64,000 bases of DNA, taken from Caloramator quimbayensis. Lineage in GTDB: Bacteria; Bacillota; Clostridia; Clostridiales; Caloramatoraceae. Shown here piece after piece: positions 8,167 through 16,680 of the stretch; position 1 is the stretch's first letter, and every line of letters starts with the position of its first letter. The notes beneath the pieces are model-generated. The model was not told where the DNA came from. It ran no database searches and saw only the letters and a list, made by a program, of their open reading frames with translations. The stretch covers positions 122,909-186,908 of the forward strand of contig NZ_FUYH01000003.1 in NCBI RefSeq assembly GCF_900167605.1, read 5' to 3'. The position numbers and the translations under genes are program-made.

Positions 8167-8922
8167 CTATTTTATTATGTTTAACAGCATCTTTAATGCA
8201 ACAGCGAGTGACATACATACGAAAATTGGTTTTATAAGTTTTACACCTTTTTTAAGTGCTATAAGAGTACCTAATCTTGCACCTATAATCATTGAAACAG
8301 CGACAGGAATACCAATAATATAATTTATCCTCCCATAAAATGCAAACATAAAAAGAGATGTTATATTGCTTATAAAGTTTAAAAACCTCGCATTTCCTGC
8401 GCCCTTTACAAAATCAAATCCATATATCCCTATTAGACCAAACATAAGAAAAGAGCCTGTTCCAGGGCCGAAAAAACCATCATAAAATCCGAGAGAAAAA
8501 GATAGTAAAATTCCTAATAAAATATTTTTTTTAGTAAAACCTTTAAACTTATCTTCCTCTCCTATTGTTTTAGAAAAAAGGCTGTATATTCCAACAGCTA
8601 AAAGAAGAATAAGCACTAAAACATATAAATATTTTTGATTGATTCTAACTACAGTGTTTACCCCAATAACTGCTCCAATCAGTGTAAATGGAGCGATATA
8701 TTTCATTAGCTTAAAATTCACGTTTCCACTTGTTGCAAACTTTGCCGAACTCGTGAGGGATGCTGCTGTTGAAGAAAATTTGTTTGTACCGAGAGTAAAA
8801 TGAGGCGGTACTCCTGCAATAAGATATGCAGGAACGCTTATTATTCCGCCGCCGCCTGCAATAGAATCTATAAAAGCAGCTGCAAATCCAGCAATACAAA
8901 GAAATATTATTTTTATAACCAT
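8167..8922 (-). CDS. TSUP family anion exporter (TauE/SafE-like)
   Basis: 251 residues, about seven to eight membrane segments. The N-terminal AAFIDSIAGGGGIISVPAYL and the later GFYDGFFGPGTGSFLMF segments are the paired repeats of the TSUP/TauE/SafE family, which moves sulfite, sulfonates or other organic anions across the cytoplasmic membrane. The actual substrate cannot be read from sequence. AGGTGA precedes ATG 8922. The gene starts 22 bp after the EamA transporter gene and is probably in the same transcript. Confidence 0.88.
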   Translation of the reverse strand: MVIKIIFLCIAGFAAAFIDSIAGGGGIISVPAYLIAGVPPHFTLGTNKFSSTAASLTSSAKFATSGNVNFKLMKYIAPFTLIGAVIGVNTVVRINQKYLYVLVLILLLAVGIYSLFSKTIGEEDKFKGFTKKNILLGILLSFSLGFYDGFFGPGTGSFLMFGLIGIYGFDFVKGAGNARFLNFISNITSLFMFAFYGRINYIIGIPVAVSMIIGARLGTLIALKKGVKLIKPIFVCMSLAVALKMLLNIIK

Positions 8923-8944
8923 ATATTCACCTGCTTTTAAATCT

Positions 8945-9832
8945 TTAGGTATTTACATTAACCCTTTGATATGGCTCAAATATATATATTGAAACAACAG
9001 CCATAACAACAATCAGCGCACCTATTATCATAATAGGGTTTAGGCTCTCCTTTAAAAATATATATCCAAAAACAATTGCTTCAACTGGTTCTATGCTGCT
9101 TACAATAGCAGCGCCGCAGGAACCTATTGTTTTTGCGCCAAGGCAGAAGGCAAATATAGCAATACTCGTTGAAAAGAGGGCCATAAGTATAATACACATC
9201 CAAGCATTGGCGCTAAAGTTTACCGCTATGCCTCCTTGGAAAAGTGCAAAAACCATAAAGGTTATGAAAGCAAAGAAAATAACATACCCTGTCATGACAA
9301 CAGGATGTATACCTTCAAATTTTCCATGTCCTATCACTATAACATAAACTGCATAAAAAAGCGCCCCTAAAAGAGCAAGAATAATGCCTTTTATGTTTAT
9401 TACCTGTCCTGGAGTATATGCAACAAGTACTGTGCCCATTATGGATAAAACCACTGCATAGGCTTTATTAACTTCAATCTTTTCTTTTAAAAAAACCACA
9501 GAAATAATTAAAACCATAGCAGGATATGTAAAGAGAAGAACCTCCGAAAAGCCTGCTGATATAAATTTATATGAACTAAATACCGTAATTGCAGAACCAG
9601 CATATAATACTGATCCAAGTATTAAAAGTATCATTGCCTGTTTTAAATTAATTTTAAAGCTTATTCTTTTAATAAAAATATATGCCCAGATTATCGCTAT
9701 GGCTATAAAGAATCGAAAAAAAAGTACAGTTGAAACATTAACTCCAAACCTGTAAGCAAGCTTTGCAAAAACCGGCATTAATGCAAAACCTGTTGCAGAA
9801 ATAAATACAAAAAGTTCCCCCCTGCGTCTCAT
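8945..9832 (-). CDS. EamA/DMT family transporter
   Basis: 295 residues with ten predicted membrane segments in two EamA repeats (about 1-135 and 145-285). Characteristic segments are ALMPVFAKLAYRFGVN, FISAGFSEVLLFTYPAMV, and in the second half CGAAIVSSIEPVEAIVFGYIFLKE. Drug/metabolite family members usually export amino acids or other metabolites; the substrate is unknown. A GGGGGATT ribosome site precedes ATG 9832. First gene of a two-gene unit with the TSUP exporter. Confidence 0.88.
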   Translation of the reverse strand: MRRRGELFVFISATGFALMPVFAKLAYRFGVNVSTVLFFRFFIAIAIIWAYIFIKRISFKINLKQAMILLILGSVLYAGSAITVFSSYKFISAGFSEVLLFTYPAMVLIISVVFLKEKIEVNKAYAVVLSIMGTVLVAYTPGQVINIKGIILALLGALFYAVYVIVIGHGKFEGIHPVVMTGYVIFFAFITFMVFALFQGGIAVNFSANAWMCIILMALFSTSIAIFAFCLGAKTIGSCGAAIVSSIEPVEAIVFGYIFLKESLNPIMIIGALIVVMAVVSIYIFEPYQRVNVNT

Positions 9833-9905
9833 TTTAATCCCCCTATAGACATTTATAATACAATCTCTATTTTATCACCTTCTTTAACTTTTCTCAAATA
9901 AAAGA

Positions 9906-9948
9906 GCTCTGTTTTATGATAAAATACAAATATACATTAAAACAGAGC
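9906..9948 (-). terminator. Terminator of the sugar operon
   Basis: Arms GCTCTGTTTTA / TAAAACAGAGC lie directly after the stop of the GH2 gene (9963). The loop is about 21 bases and A/T-rich. Confidence 0.65.
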
Positions 9949-9962
9949 ATAAATATAATATA

Positions 9963-12206
9963 CTATTTTATATAAATTGTAATCTTTTTCTCTCCAAGCC
10001 TTTGAGATTTTACTGTAATTAAAACTTCGCCAGCTTCGTTAATAGTTTCTATCCAAAAGGCAAATGCCCCGCCTTTAATTACAGCCTCATTAGGACCAAT
10101 AAGCCTTGCTGGGCCTTTTACATCTATTTTTATTATCTCATCTAAAAATGGAAGAATATTATCATACTGATCAAGCACTTTAACGACTACTCTTGTTGCA
10201 TCCTTTTCATAGGAATTAAGGTTTATATCATCCGCCTCTGCATAAAGTTTTGTTGGAAGAGGATTTTTGCTAAATCTCTTTTCAGCAGCAATATTTCCTT
10301 TGTAATATCCAGTAATTACAGCATCTTCCCAAATCATTCCCCAAGAACCTGCTTCCTCTGGAGTAATTACTGAATAATCAATTATTACAGGTGGATAAGG
10401 AATGCCTTTATATTTCTCTTTATTGGGGTATATTTTTTTCGGAGGATTATCCCCATACTTAAATTCAATATAGTCACAGTTTGTGAATATTACAAGTGGA
10501 ATTATTCCTCCTATGCTTCTCTCTCCCCTTGCCCAAAAGGTAACGGGTTCGAGTACAGCTTCAACCTCAGGAGAAATCTGTGATTTGTAGACATAGGATG
10601 CAAATTTAGGTACACGAAACATATCCATAACCCCATGATAGCATATCCTGTCTCCCGAGCCAAAATCCTTATGAGTATTATAATCAAAAGCACACCATCC
10701 TATTGCCCCGCAGATATTTTCATCTAAGAAGGATGCATTTTGAACCCTAAGATGTCTTAAGCTGTGTTCCATCTGCCTCTCTTCCTGATCAAACCTTTTT
10801 GTTGGATACATATGACCGTTAAATTCAGTTACCATATAAGGTACATTATAGTTAAGCCCTGTAACTTCCTTCTGATTTCTTAAAGGTCCGTTTATACCAT
10901 CATGTATAAAATCATTCATTGTATAGACATCTTCAAGAAGATTACTATTTGTTATATATCTTACTCCTCCTGTTTGTCTTGTTGAATCAAGGCTGTGAGC
11001 TGTTTCATTTGTTTTTGTATAAAAATCGTCATCATCTAATGATTCATTTATTCTAACGCCCCAAAGAATAATAGATGGATGATTCCAATCCCTTTGTATC
11101 ATCTCTTTTACATTTTCTACAGCTACTTGTTTCCAGTTATCATCTCCAATATGCTGCCATCCTGGCATTTCTTCAAATACTAAAAGTCCTATTTCATCAC
11201 ATTTATTTAAAAAATGTTTTGACTGTGGATAGTGGGATGTACGAACAATATTGACATGAAGATCATTTTTAAGAATAAGGGCATCCTTCTCCTGAACACG
11301 TTTTGGCATAGCATATCCAACATAAGGATATGATTGATGTCTATTGAGTCCAATTAATTTAATTTTTTTACCATTTAGGTAAAAACCGTCGGGTGTAAAT
11401 TCAGCTTTTCTAAATCCAAATATCTCTATATATTTATCAGAGCATTCTATAGAGTTTAAAGTTACCTCTAATTCGTATAAATTAGGATTATCAATATCCC
11501 AAAGTTTTATGCATTTTAGTCCGTTTATTTCAAACTTAAGTAAATTATCCCCAGTTAAAACTTCAGATTTAAAAATACTGCTATATACAGTTTTACCTTT
11601 CCTCTCTTTGATTTCAATTTTAAAGTCTGCTTCTCTTTCAATGCCATAATTTTTTATAAACAAGCTAATATTTGCTAATTTTTCTTCTTCAAGTATATTC
11701 TCAGTTTCTATTTTTATATTCTCAATAAATAAATCATCAAAGGCAAAGAGTTCAACTTCTCTATAAATTCCTCCATAGGTTAAATAATCGATTTGTCCTC
11801 CAAAGGGAGGTATGTCAGGCATTTCAGTTGAATCTACAACTACAGTTAAAATATTATCATCACTATTAAAATCATAAGCTTCATCTATTCTAACATCAAA
11901 GGGTGTGTAACCTCCCTTGTGCTCTCCAAGAAAAACACCATTTAAATACACTTTTGCATATGCCATAACTCCATTGAATTTAATATATATCTTTTTACCC
12001 TTAAATTCCTCTGAAAGAATCAATGGATACTTATAGCAGGATATAAATTGAAAAATCTTTTCATCAAAATAATTATATGGAAGTTCTACATTGGTGTGGG
12101 GAAGATTGACTATTTCAAAGCCTTTTAAGCCATTAATTTTTTCGTCTCCTTCTTCATACCCTTTTTTATAATACCAGTTGTTGTTTAAAGATAATATTTT
12201 CCTCAT
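9963..12206 (-). CDS. Glycoside hydrolase family 2 (beta-galactosidase/beta-glucuronidase type)
   Basis: 747 residues in the GH2 order: sugar-binding jelly roll (about 1-165), immunoglobulin-like domain (170-265), TIM barrel (270-570) and C-terminal beta domains. The acid/base is Glu388 in WGVRINES and the nucleophile is Glu461 in VTEFNGH. There is no signal peptide, so it cleaves imported oligosaccharide in the cytoplasm. Whether it acts on beta-galactosides, beta-glucuronides or beta-mannosides cannot be told from the motifs. AGGAGG precedes ATG 12206. It is the last gene of the LacI-regulated ABC operon. Confidence 0.9.
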   Translation of the reverse strand: MRKILSLNNNWYYKKGYEEGDEKINGLKGFEIVNLPHTNVELPYNYFDEKIFQFISCYKYPLILSEEFKGKKIYIKFNGVMAYAKVYLNGVFLGEHKGGYTPFDVRIDEAYDFNSDDNILTVVVDSTEMPDIPPFGGQIDYLTYGGIYREVELFAFDDLFIENIKIETENILEEEKLANISLFIKNYGIEREADFKIEIKERKGKTVYSSIFKSEVLTGDNLLKFEINGLKCIKLWDIDNPNLYELEVTLNSIECSDKYIEIFGFRKAEFTPDGFYLNGKKIKLIGLNRHQSYPYVGYAMPKRVQEKDALILKNDLHVNIVRTSHYPQSKHFLNKCDEIGLLVFEEMPGWQHIGDDNWKQVAVENVKEMIQRDWNHPSIILWGVRINESLDDDDFYTKTNETAHSLDSTRQTGGVRYITNSNLLEDVYTMNDFIHDGINGPLRNQKEVTGLNYNVPYMVTEFNGHMYPTKRFDQEERQMEHSLRHLRVQNASFLDENICGAIGWCAFDYNTHKDFGSGDRICYHGVMDMFRVPKFASYVYKSQISPEVEAVLEPVTFWARGERSIGGIIPLVIFTNCDYIEFKYGDNPPKKIYPNKEKYKGIPYPPVIIDYSVITPEEAGSWGMIWEDAVITGYYKGNIAAEKRFSKNPLPTKLYAEADDINLNSYEKDATRVVVKVLDQYDNILPFLDEIIKIDVKGPARLIGPNEAVIKGGAFAFWIETINEAGEVLITVKSQRLGEKKITIYIK

Positions 12207-12219
12207 AAGCTGCCTCCTA

Positions 12220-13038
12220 TCATTGTTTTATTGAACCAGTCATTCCTTGTACAAAATAGTTCTGCAGAGTAAAGAAAATTATAATCATAGGCAGTGTTGC
12301 AAGAACGATAGCTGCCATTATAACACCATATTCTGGAAAATACGCCGAAGACATTGAAGAAATTAAAAGCGTCATTGTCTTTTGCTTATCGGTTTGAAGA
12401 ACAATTAAAGGCCAAAGGTATGAGTTCCAGCTTGTCATAAAGGCATAAATTGCTGCAGCTGCATAGGTTGATTTCATTGATGGCATAACAATAGATGTAA
12501 ATATTTTAAATTCTCCTGCTCCATCAACTCTTGCTGCTTGAATAATATCTTTTGGAAAGGATTTAAAACTCTGCCTGAAGAAAAATATAATAAAAACCGA
12601 TGCAAGCGATGTTAAAATAAGCCCTGCATGAGTATTAATAAGATGGAACTTAACTATTAATTTGAAAAGAGGAATCATAAGTGCAGCAAAGGGTACCATC
12701 ATTGAGAGCATAATAGCTGCATAGGTTTTTTCCCTTGCCTTTGAAGAATATACTTCAAATCCATAGGCTGCCATTGAAGATATTATTAAAGTTCCAACTG
12801 TAGTTAAAACTGAAATTTTTATAGAATTAAAAAATATCCTCTTTATATTATAAGTGGTAAATAGAACTTTAAAGTTATCTATAAGATGACTTCCAAAGGT
12901 CATTTTACCTTTAATAACATCAACTGCAGTATTTGTCATACCTGTTATCATCCAATAGAATGGGAAAACCGATACTACAAATGCTATAATAAGAAAAAGA
13001 TATACAAATATTCTCCCTACAACTCTTTTTACCTTCAT
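12220..13038 (-). CDS. ABC sugar transporter permease (MalG/LacG type)
   Basis: 272 residues, six membrane segments. The EAA loop reads AARVDGAGEFKIFTSIVMPSMKS, diagnostic of carbohydrate-uptake ABC permeases, where it contacts the ATPase. Its ATG overlaps the stop of the preceding permease gene (ATGA), so translation is coupled. It forms the membrane channel with the MalF-type partner. No ATPase gene is present in the operon, so a shared MsmK-like ATPase encoded elsewhere is inferred. Confidence 0.92.
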   Translation of the reverse strand: MKVKRVVGRIFVYLFLIIAFVVSVFPFYWMITGMTNTAVDVIKGKMTFGSHLIDNFKVLFTTYNIKRIFFNSIKISVLTTVGTLIISSMAAYGFEVYSSKAREKTYAAIMLSMMVPFAALMIPLFKLIVKFHLINTHAGLILTSLASVFIIFFFRQSFKSFPKDIIQAARVDGAGEFKIFTSIVMPSMKSTYAAAAIYAFMTSWNSYLWPLIVLQTDKQKTMTLLISSMSSAYFPEYGVIMAAIVLATLPMIIIFFTLQNYFVQGMTGSIKQ

Positions 13039-13985
13039 TTTTTATCACCTGCCACTTTAAACTGAATAATGGAAAGTATGGCTACAAGAAATACTATAAC
13101 GTATGAAACAGCTGCAGCATATCCAAAGTTAGGCATATATTTAAAGCATAGGTTGTAAATGTATACCGACATCGTTAAAAGAGAGTTTCCTGGTCCTATC
13201 GTTGCTCCCGTTACTCCTCCCTGTGAAAAGTTCATGGGCTCATCAAAGAGCTGCAGTGTACCTATAGTTGACATAACCGATGTAAACACGATTATAGGTT
13301 TTAGCATAGGTATAGTTATATGGAAAAACTGCTGCATTTTGCTTGCTCCATCGATATCAGCCGCTTCATAGAGTTCATCAGGAACATTTTGAAGGCCCGA
13401 AAGATAAAAAACCATGTTGTAACCTGTCCATCTCCATGTCATAGCAATCATAACTGTAACCCTTGCCCAAAATGGGTCCATAAGCCATGGTATTGGATTT
13501 TTTATAATGTGCATACTTAAAAGACCTTTATTTATAAATCCATCAAGGCTGAACATCATTTTAAAAAGTATTGTATAAGCAACAAGAGAAGTTACTGCAG
13601 GAAGGAATATTCCAGTTCTAAAAACCCCTCTGAATTTTATAGTCTTATCGTTAAGTATTGCTGCAAGTATTAATGCTAAAAGAAGCATTATTGGAACCTG
13701 AATTATAAAGAATATAAATGTATTTTTAAGTCCAGTTAGAAACACTTCGTCATGAAAAAGTTTTTTATAGTTATTAAGTCCAACAAATTTTTGTACTATT
13801 CCCTTTGATGACATTGTAGATAGAATAAGTGAATTAACTATAGGATAAAAAAGAAAGATTGCAAGCAGAATAACTGCGATTGAAACAAATATCCATCCAT
13901 AAATATTAAGACTTCTTTCAAAGGACTTATTCCTTTTAAAAAATTTAGTGTTTTTTTTCAAGCTATTTGGAGTAATCTCTGCCAT
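13035..13985 (-). CDS. ABC sugar transporter permease (MalF/LacF type)
   Basis: 316 residues with six or seven membrane segments after a charged N-terminus of about 30 residues. The EAA loop reads EAADIDGASKMQQFFHITIPMLKP. AGAGGTGATT precedes ATG 13985. It is separated from the binding-protein gene by a stable stem-loop and overlaps the next permease gene by 4 bp. The pair forms the membrane part of the importer feeding the GH2 enzyme. Confidence 0.92.
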   Translation of the reverse strand: MAEITPNSLKKNTKFFKRNKSFERSLNIYGWIFVSIAVILLAIFLFYPIVNSLILSTMSSKGIVQKFVGLNNYKKLFHDEVFLTGLKNTFIFFIIQVPIMLLLALILAAILNDKTIKFRGVFRTGIFLPAVTSLVAYTILFKMMFSLDGFINKGLLSMHIIKNPIPWLMDPFWARVTVMIAMTWRWTGYNMVFYLSGLQNVPDELYEAADIDGASKMQQFFHITIPMLKPIIVFTSVMSTIGTLQLFDEPMNFSQGGVTGATIGPGNSLLTMSVYIYNLCFKYMPNFGYAAAVSYVIVFLVAILSIIQFKVAGDKK

Positions 13986-14006
13986 AAAATCACCTCTCCC
14001 TTTTAA

Positions 14007-14047
14007 AAAGAGGAATAATACAGCAAATCAAAGTATTATTCCTCTTT
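14007..14047 (-). terminator. Intra-operon stem-loop after the binding-protein gene
   Basis: A perfect 15-bp stem (AAAGAGGAATAATAC / GTATTATTCCTCTTT) with an 11-base loop lies between the binding-protein and first permease genes. Only a short T-run follows, so partial termination or 3'-end protection is likely. It would give much more binding protein than permease, as is usual in such operons. Confidence 0.7.
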
Positions 14048-14063
14048 AAAGCATAACTATTAT

Positions 14064-15386
14064 TTATTTGCCTATCTGATTTTTAAGCTGATCTTCTGCT
14101 TTCTTTAATGCTGCATCAACTGTAAGTTTTCCTGAATATACATCGGGCATAACAGCCATTATAGCTGCATCTGCTTCATAAGTATAAAGGCCATAATTTA
14201 CAGCTGGAATATTTCCAATCCATCCTGAAAAGTCTGTATAAACCTTCTGATTTCCAAAGAATGCATCTTCCTTAGAATATGCTTCTCCTCCCTGTGCTGG
14301 CATATATGTTCCAACTGCTCCTCTGTCAACAAGTATCTTCTGATAGAAATCATTATCTCCTGCGTAAATCTTGTTTAAAAAGTCGATTGCTATATCTTTG
14401 CTCTTTCCGTTTTCAAGAACGTACCAGCTTGAACCTCCAAGGTTTGAAGCATTAACTGAACCTGAAACGTTTAATTTTGGTGTTGGGGCAACTGCCCATT
14501 TACCTGACTGGCTTGCTTCTGCCTTAACTGAACCTACTATCCAAACACCTGTTACAACGGATGCTGTATCACCTTTATTAAATGCTGCAACCCATTCGTT
14601 CCAGCCGCTTGTCTTCTTTATTATTCCTGCGTCAACTATTTTCTTGTATGTAGCAACTGCTTCCTTTAAAGCTTCATTATTTGCTACGGTAACATTTCCA
14701 TCCTTATCAAAATACCATTGACCTGCTGATTGGAGCATTATTCTCATAAGTCCGCCGTCATCAAGACCAAATCCAAGCATAGCTTTTCCTGTCTTAGCCT
14801 TAACTTTCTTACCTATTTCTATAAACTTATCCCATGTTATGTTATTAAGATCCTCTGGTTTGTATCCCGCCTGTGCAAGATAGTCAGTTCTATAGAAGAA
14901 CCCGCTTACGCCTGAATCAAAGGGAACACCATAAACTTTTCCATCTAATGTCATTAGGCTTACTTTATAATTTGCAAATTTACTGTGGTCAATTTTACCA
15001 GTTAAATCTGCAAATGCTCCTGGATATGACTGCAGATATTTTTGAGCGTTATAATCTTCAATCAAAACTATATCTGGAAGACCATCTTTAACTCCTGACT
15101 GAAGCATTGTATGAAGCTTTTGTTCTACATCTGCCTTTGCCATTTCAACTATTTCAAATTCAACCTTTGGATTTTCCTTTTGATATCTTTCCTTAGCTTC
15201 ATTCATTATAGCTATGTTAAAGTTTGGATCCCATGCCCAGATTGTAATTTTACCAGTCTTTTCTGCTGGGGCCTGTGGCTGTTGCTGCTGTTCTTGATTT
15301 GATGAAGTTTCTTTCTTGCCACAGCCTGCAAGAAGTGATACTGCAAGAACCATAACAAGTAAAATTGATAGCATTCTCTTTTTCAT
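14064..15386 (-). CDS. ABC transporter sugar-binding lipoprotein
   Basis: 440 residues. A lipoprotein signal peptide ends in LLAGC, with Cys22 as the lipidated residue, followed by a Gln-rich linker. The mature part has the extracellular solute-binding family 1 layout (ITIWAWDPNFN near the start, then WDKFIEIGKKV and AFNKGDTASVVTGVW). It captures an oligosaccharide outside the cell and delivers it to the two permeases. GGGGGATTT precedes ATG 15386. First structural gene of the operon, with the operator at 15452-15465 upstream. Confidence 0.93.
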   Translation of the reverse strand: MKKRMLSILLVMVLAVSLLAGCGKKETSSNQEQQQQPQAPAEKTGKITIWAWDPNFNIAIMNEAKERYQKENPKVEFEIVEMAKADVEQKLHTMLQSGVKDGLPDIVLIEDYNAQKYLQSYPGAFADLTGKIDHSKFANYKVSLMTLDGKVYGVPFDSGVSGFFYRTDYLAQAGYKPEDLNNITWDKFIEIGKKVKAKTGKAMLGFGLDDGGLMRIMLQSAGQWYFDKDGNVTVANNEALKEAVATYKKIVDAGIIKKTSGWNEWVAAFNKGDTASVVTGVWIVGSVKAEASQSGKWAVAPTPKLNVSGSVNASNLGGSSWYVLENGKSKDIAIDFLNKIYAGDNDFYQKILVDRGAVGTYMPAQGGEAYSKEDAFFGNQKVYTDFSGWIGNIPAVNYGLYTYEADAAIMAVMPDVYSGKLTVDAALKKAEDQLKNQIGK

Positions 15387-15451
15387 TTTTTTAAAATCCC
15401 CCTTTAAAATATTTATATATAATAACCGCTTTAAGCAGTTATTATTTTAAA

Positions 15452-15465
15452 TGTAAGCGCTTTCA
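15452..15465. promoter_or_regulatory. LacI/CcpA-type operator before the sugar operon
   Basis: TGTAAGCGCTTTCA fits the cre / LacI-family operator pattern TGWAANCGNTNWCA at every fixed position. It lies between the regulator stop (15480) and the binding-protein start (15386). It could bind CcpA, the neighbouring LacI-type regulator, or both. A hairpin at 15421-15443 downstream may terminate the regulator transcript. Confidence 0.75.
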
Positions 15466-15479
15466 TTCAGCATAAAAAA

Positions 15480-16487
15480 TTAAGCAGACTGTCTTACTAC
15501 AAGTTTAGGCTCTATAAATATAAGTCTGCCTGCTTCCTTGCATTCAAGAACATCTGTCATAATATCTACAGCTATACTTCCAAGCTCACTAATATTTTGC
15601 GTTACGCTTGTTAATGAAGGTGAAACATAATTGCATAAATCAATATCATCATATCCTGCAACTGCTATATCAGAAGGAACATTATATCCCCTTGCAGTAA
15701 GGCATCTTATAGCACCTATTGCCATAAGATCATTTGCAGCAAAAAGTGCTGTAAACTTTCCTCTTTCAAGAAGAATTTCGCATGCCCTATATCCTCCCCT
15801 CATATCATCGGAGGGCGAATCAATAATAAGTTCATCAACTATAGGTATTGAATTCTTGCTCAAAATCTTTAAGTAGTTTTCCTTTTTTATAATACTTGCA
15901 TAGGAATCAGCATAACCGTTTATATATGCTATTTCTCTGTGACCTTTCTCAATAAGATAATTCATAAGTAATTCTGTACCTTTTGCCTCATCTGAAAGAA
16001 CACAATATATGTTTTTGTTTTGAAGAATATGATTAGTCAAAACGACTGGAATATTTTCAGCTACTTTTATAAGATGTCTATTATATTTTTCGCTTATTCT
16101 TCTTCCACCAGCAAATATTATCCCATCAACCTGCTTTTTTAAGAATATATCTATATACTTTTCTTCTTCTTCAAATTTATTATCAGTATTCCCCAAAAGA
16201 ATAGTATAACCTTTATCAGAGGCTCTATCCTCAATCGCTCTTACCATTTCACCATAAAAAGGATTGTTTATATTTGCAATAATAACACCTAAAGTTCTTG
16301 TACTTTTAGAAACAAGGCTCTGGGCAAGAGCATTAGGAGTATAGCTTAGCTTTTTCATAGCCTTTTCAATCTTTTCTTTTGTCTCTTTTCTTAACTTTTC
16401 TGGATTATTCATAGCACGGGATACTGTCGCTATTGATACACCTGCTTCTTTAGCTATGTCATATATATTTACATTTTCTTTAGTCAT
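15480..16487 (-). CDS. LacI family transcriptional regulator
   Basis: 335 residues. The N-terminal helix-turn-helix reads IYDIAKEAGVSIATVSRAMNNPEKL, followed by the hinge segment LSYTPNALAQSL; the rest is a periplasmic-binding-protein fold (TLGVIIANINNPFYGEMV). ATG 16487 is chosen because AAGGTG sits six bases upstream; an in-frame GTG nine bases earlier lies within that site. It probably represses the adjacent ABC/GH2 operon and itself, since near-identical 14-bp operators precede both. The inducer is likely a sugar derived from the transported glycoside. Confidence 0.92.
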   Translation of the reverse strand: MTKENVNIYDIAKEAGVSIATVSRAMNNPEKLRKETKEKIEKAMKKLSYTPNALAQSLVSKSTRTLGVIIANINNPFYGEMVRAIEDRASDKGYTILLGNTDNKFEEEEKYIDIFLKKQVDGIIFAGGRRISEKYNRHLIKVAENIPVVLTNHILQNKNIYCVLSDEAKGTELLMNYLIEKGHREIAYINGYADSYASIIKKENYLKILSKNSIPIVDELIIDSPSDDMRGGYRACEILLERGKFTALFAANDLMAIGAIRCLTARGYNVPSDIAVAGYDDIDLCNYVSPSLTSVTQNISELGSIAVDIMTDVLECKEAGRLIFIEPKLVVRQSA

Positions 16488-16507
16488 AATCGTCACCTTA
16501 TTTCTAA

Positions 16508-16521
16508 TGTAAGCCCTTTCA
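16508..16521. promoter_or_regulatory. Operator upstream of the LacI-type regulator gene
   Basis: TGTAAGCCCTTTCA differs from the operator at 15452-15465 by one base and lies 21 bp before the regulator start codon. This suggests autoregulation, or catabolite control of the regulator. Confidence 0.65.
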
Positions 16522-16616
16522 TAAATAATTATAATATATCATCTAAAAAGTTGCAAATATTTTTCAAAATTATATGAAAATTTTTTGTAATATTTATATT
16601 TGAAAATTTAACAAAA

Positions 16617-16668
16617 AACTCTATGTATAAATAAGAATTCCTTTGGCTTCTTATTTATACATAGAGTT
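16617..16668. terminator. Strong terminator after murJ
   Basis: A perfect 21-bp stem begins with AACTCTATGTATAA and closes with TTATACATAGAGTT around a 10-base loop. It lies just past the murJ stop; on the minus strand it runs into AGAGTTTTTTG. It also separates murJ from the divergently placed LacI promoter region. Confidence 0.88.
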
Positions 16669-16680
16669 AAAATATAAATT

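Noticed and set aside
8711..8899. 62-codon minus-strand frame inside the TSUP gene
   Set aside because: Overlaps a well-supported gene in another frame; Cys/Arg-rich shadow.
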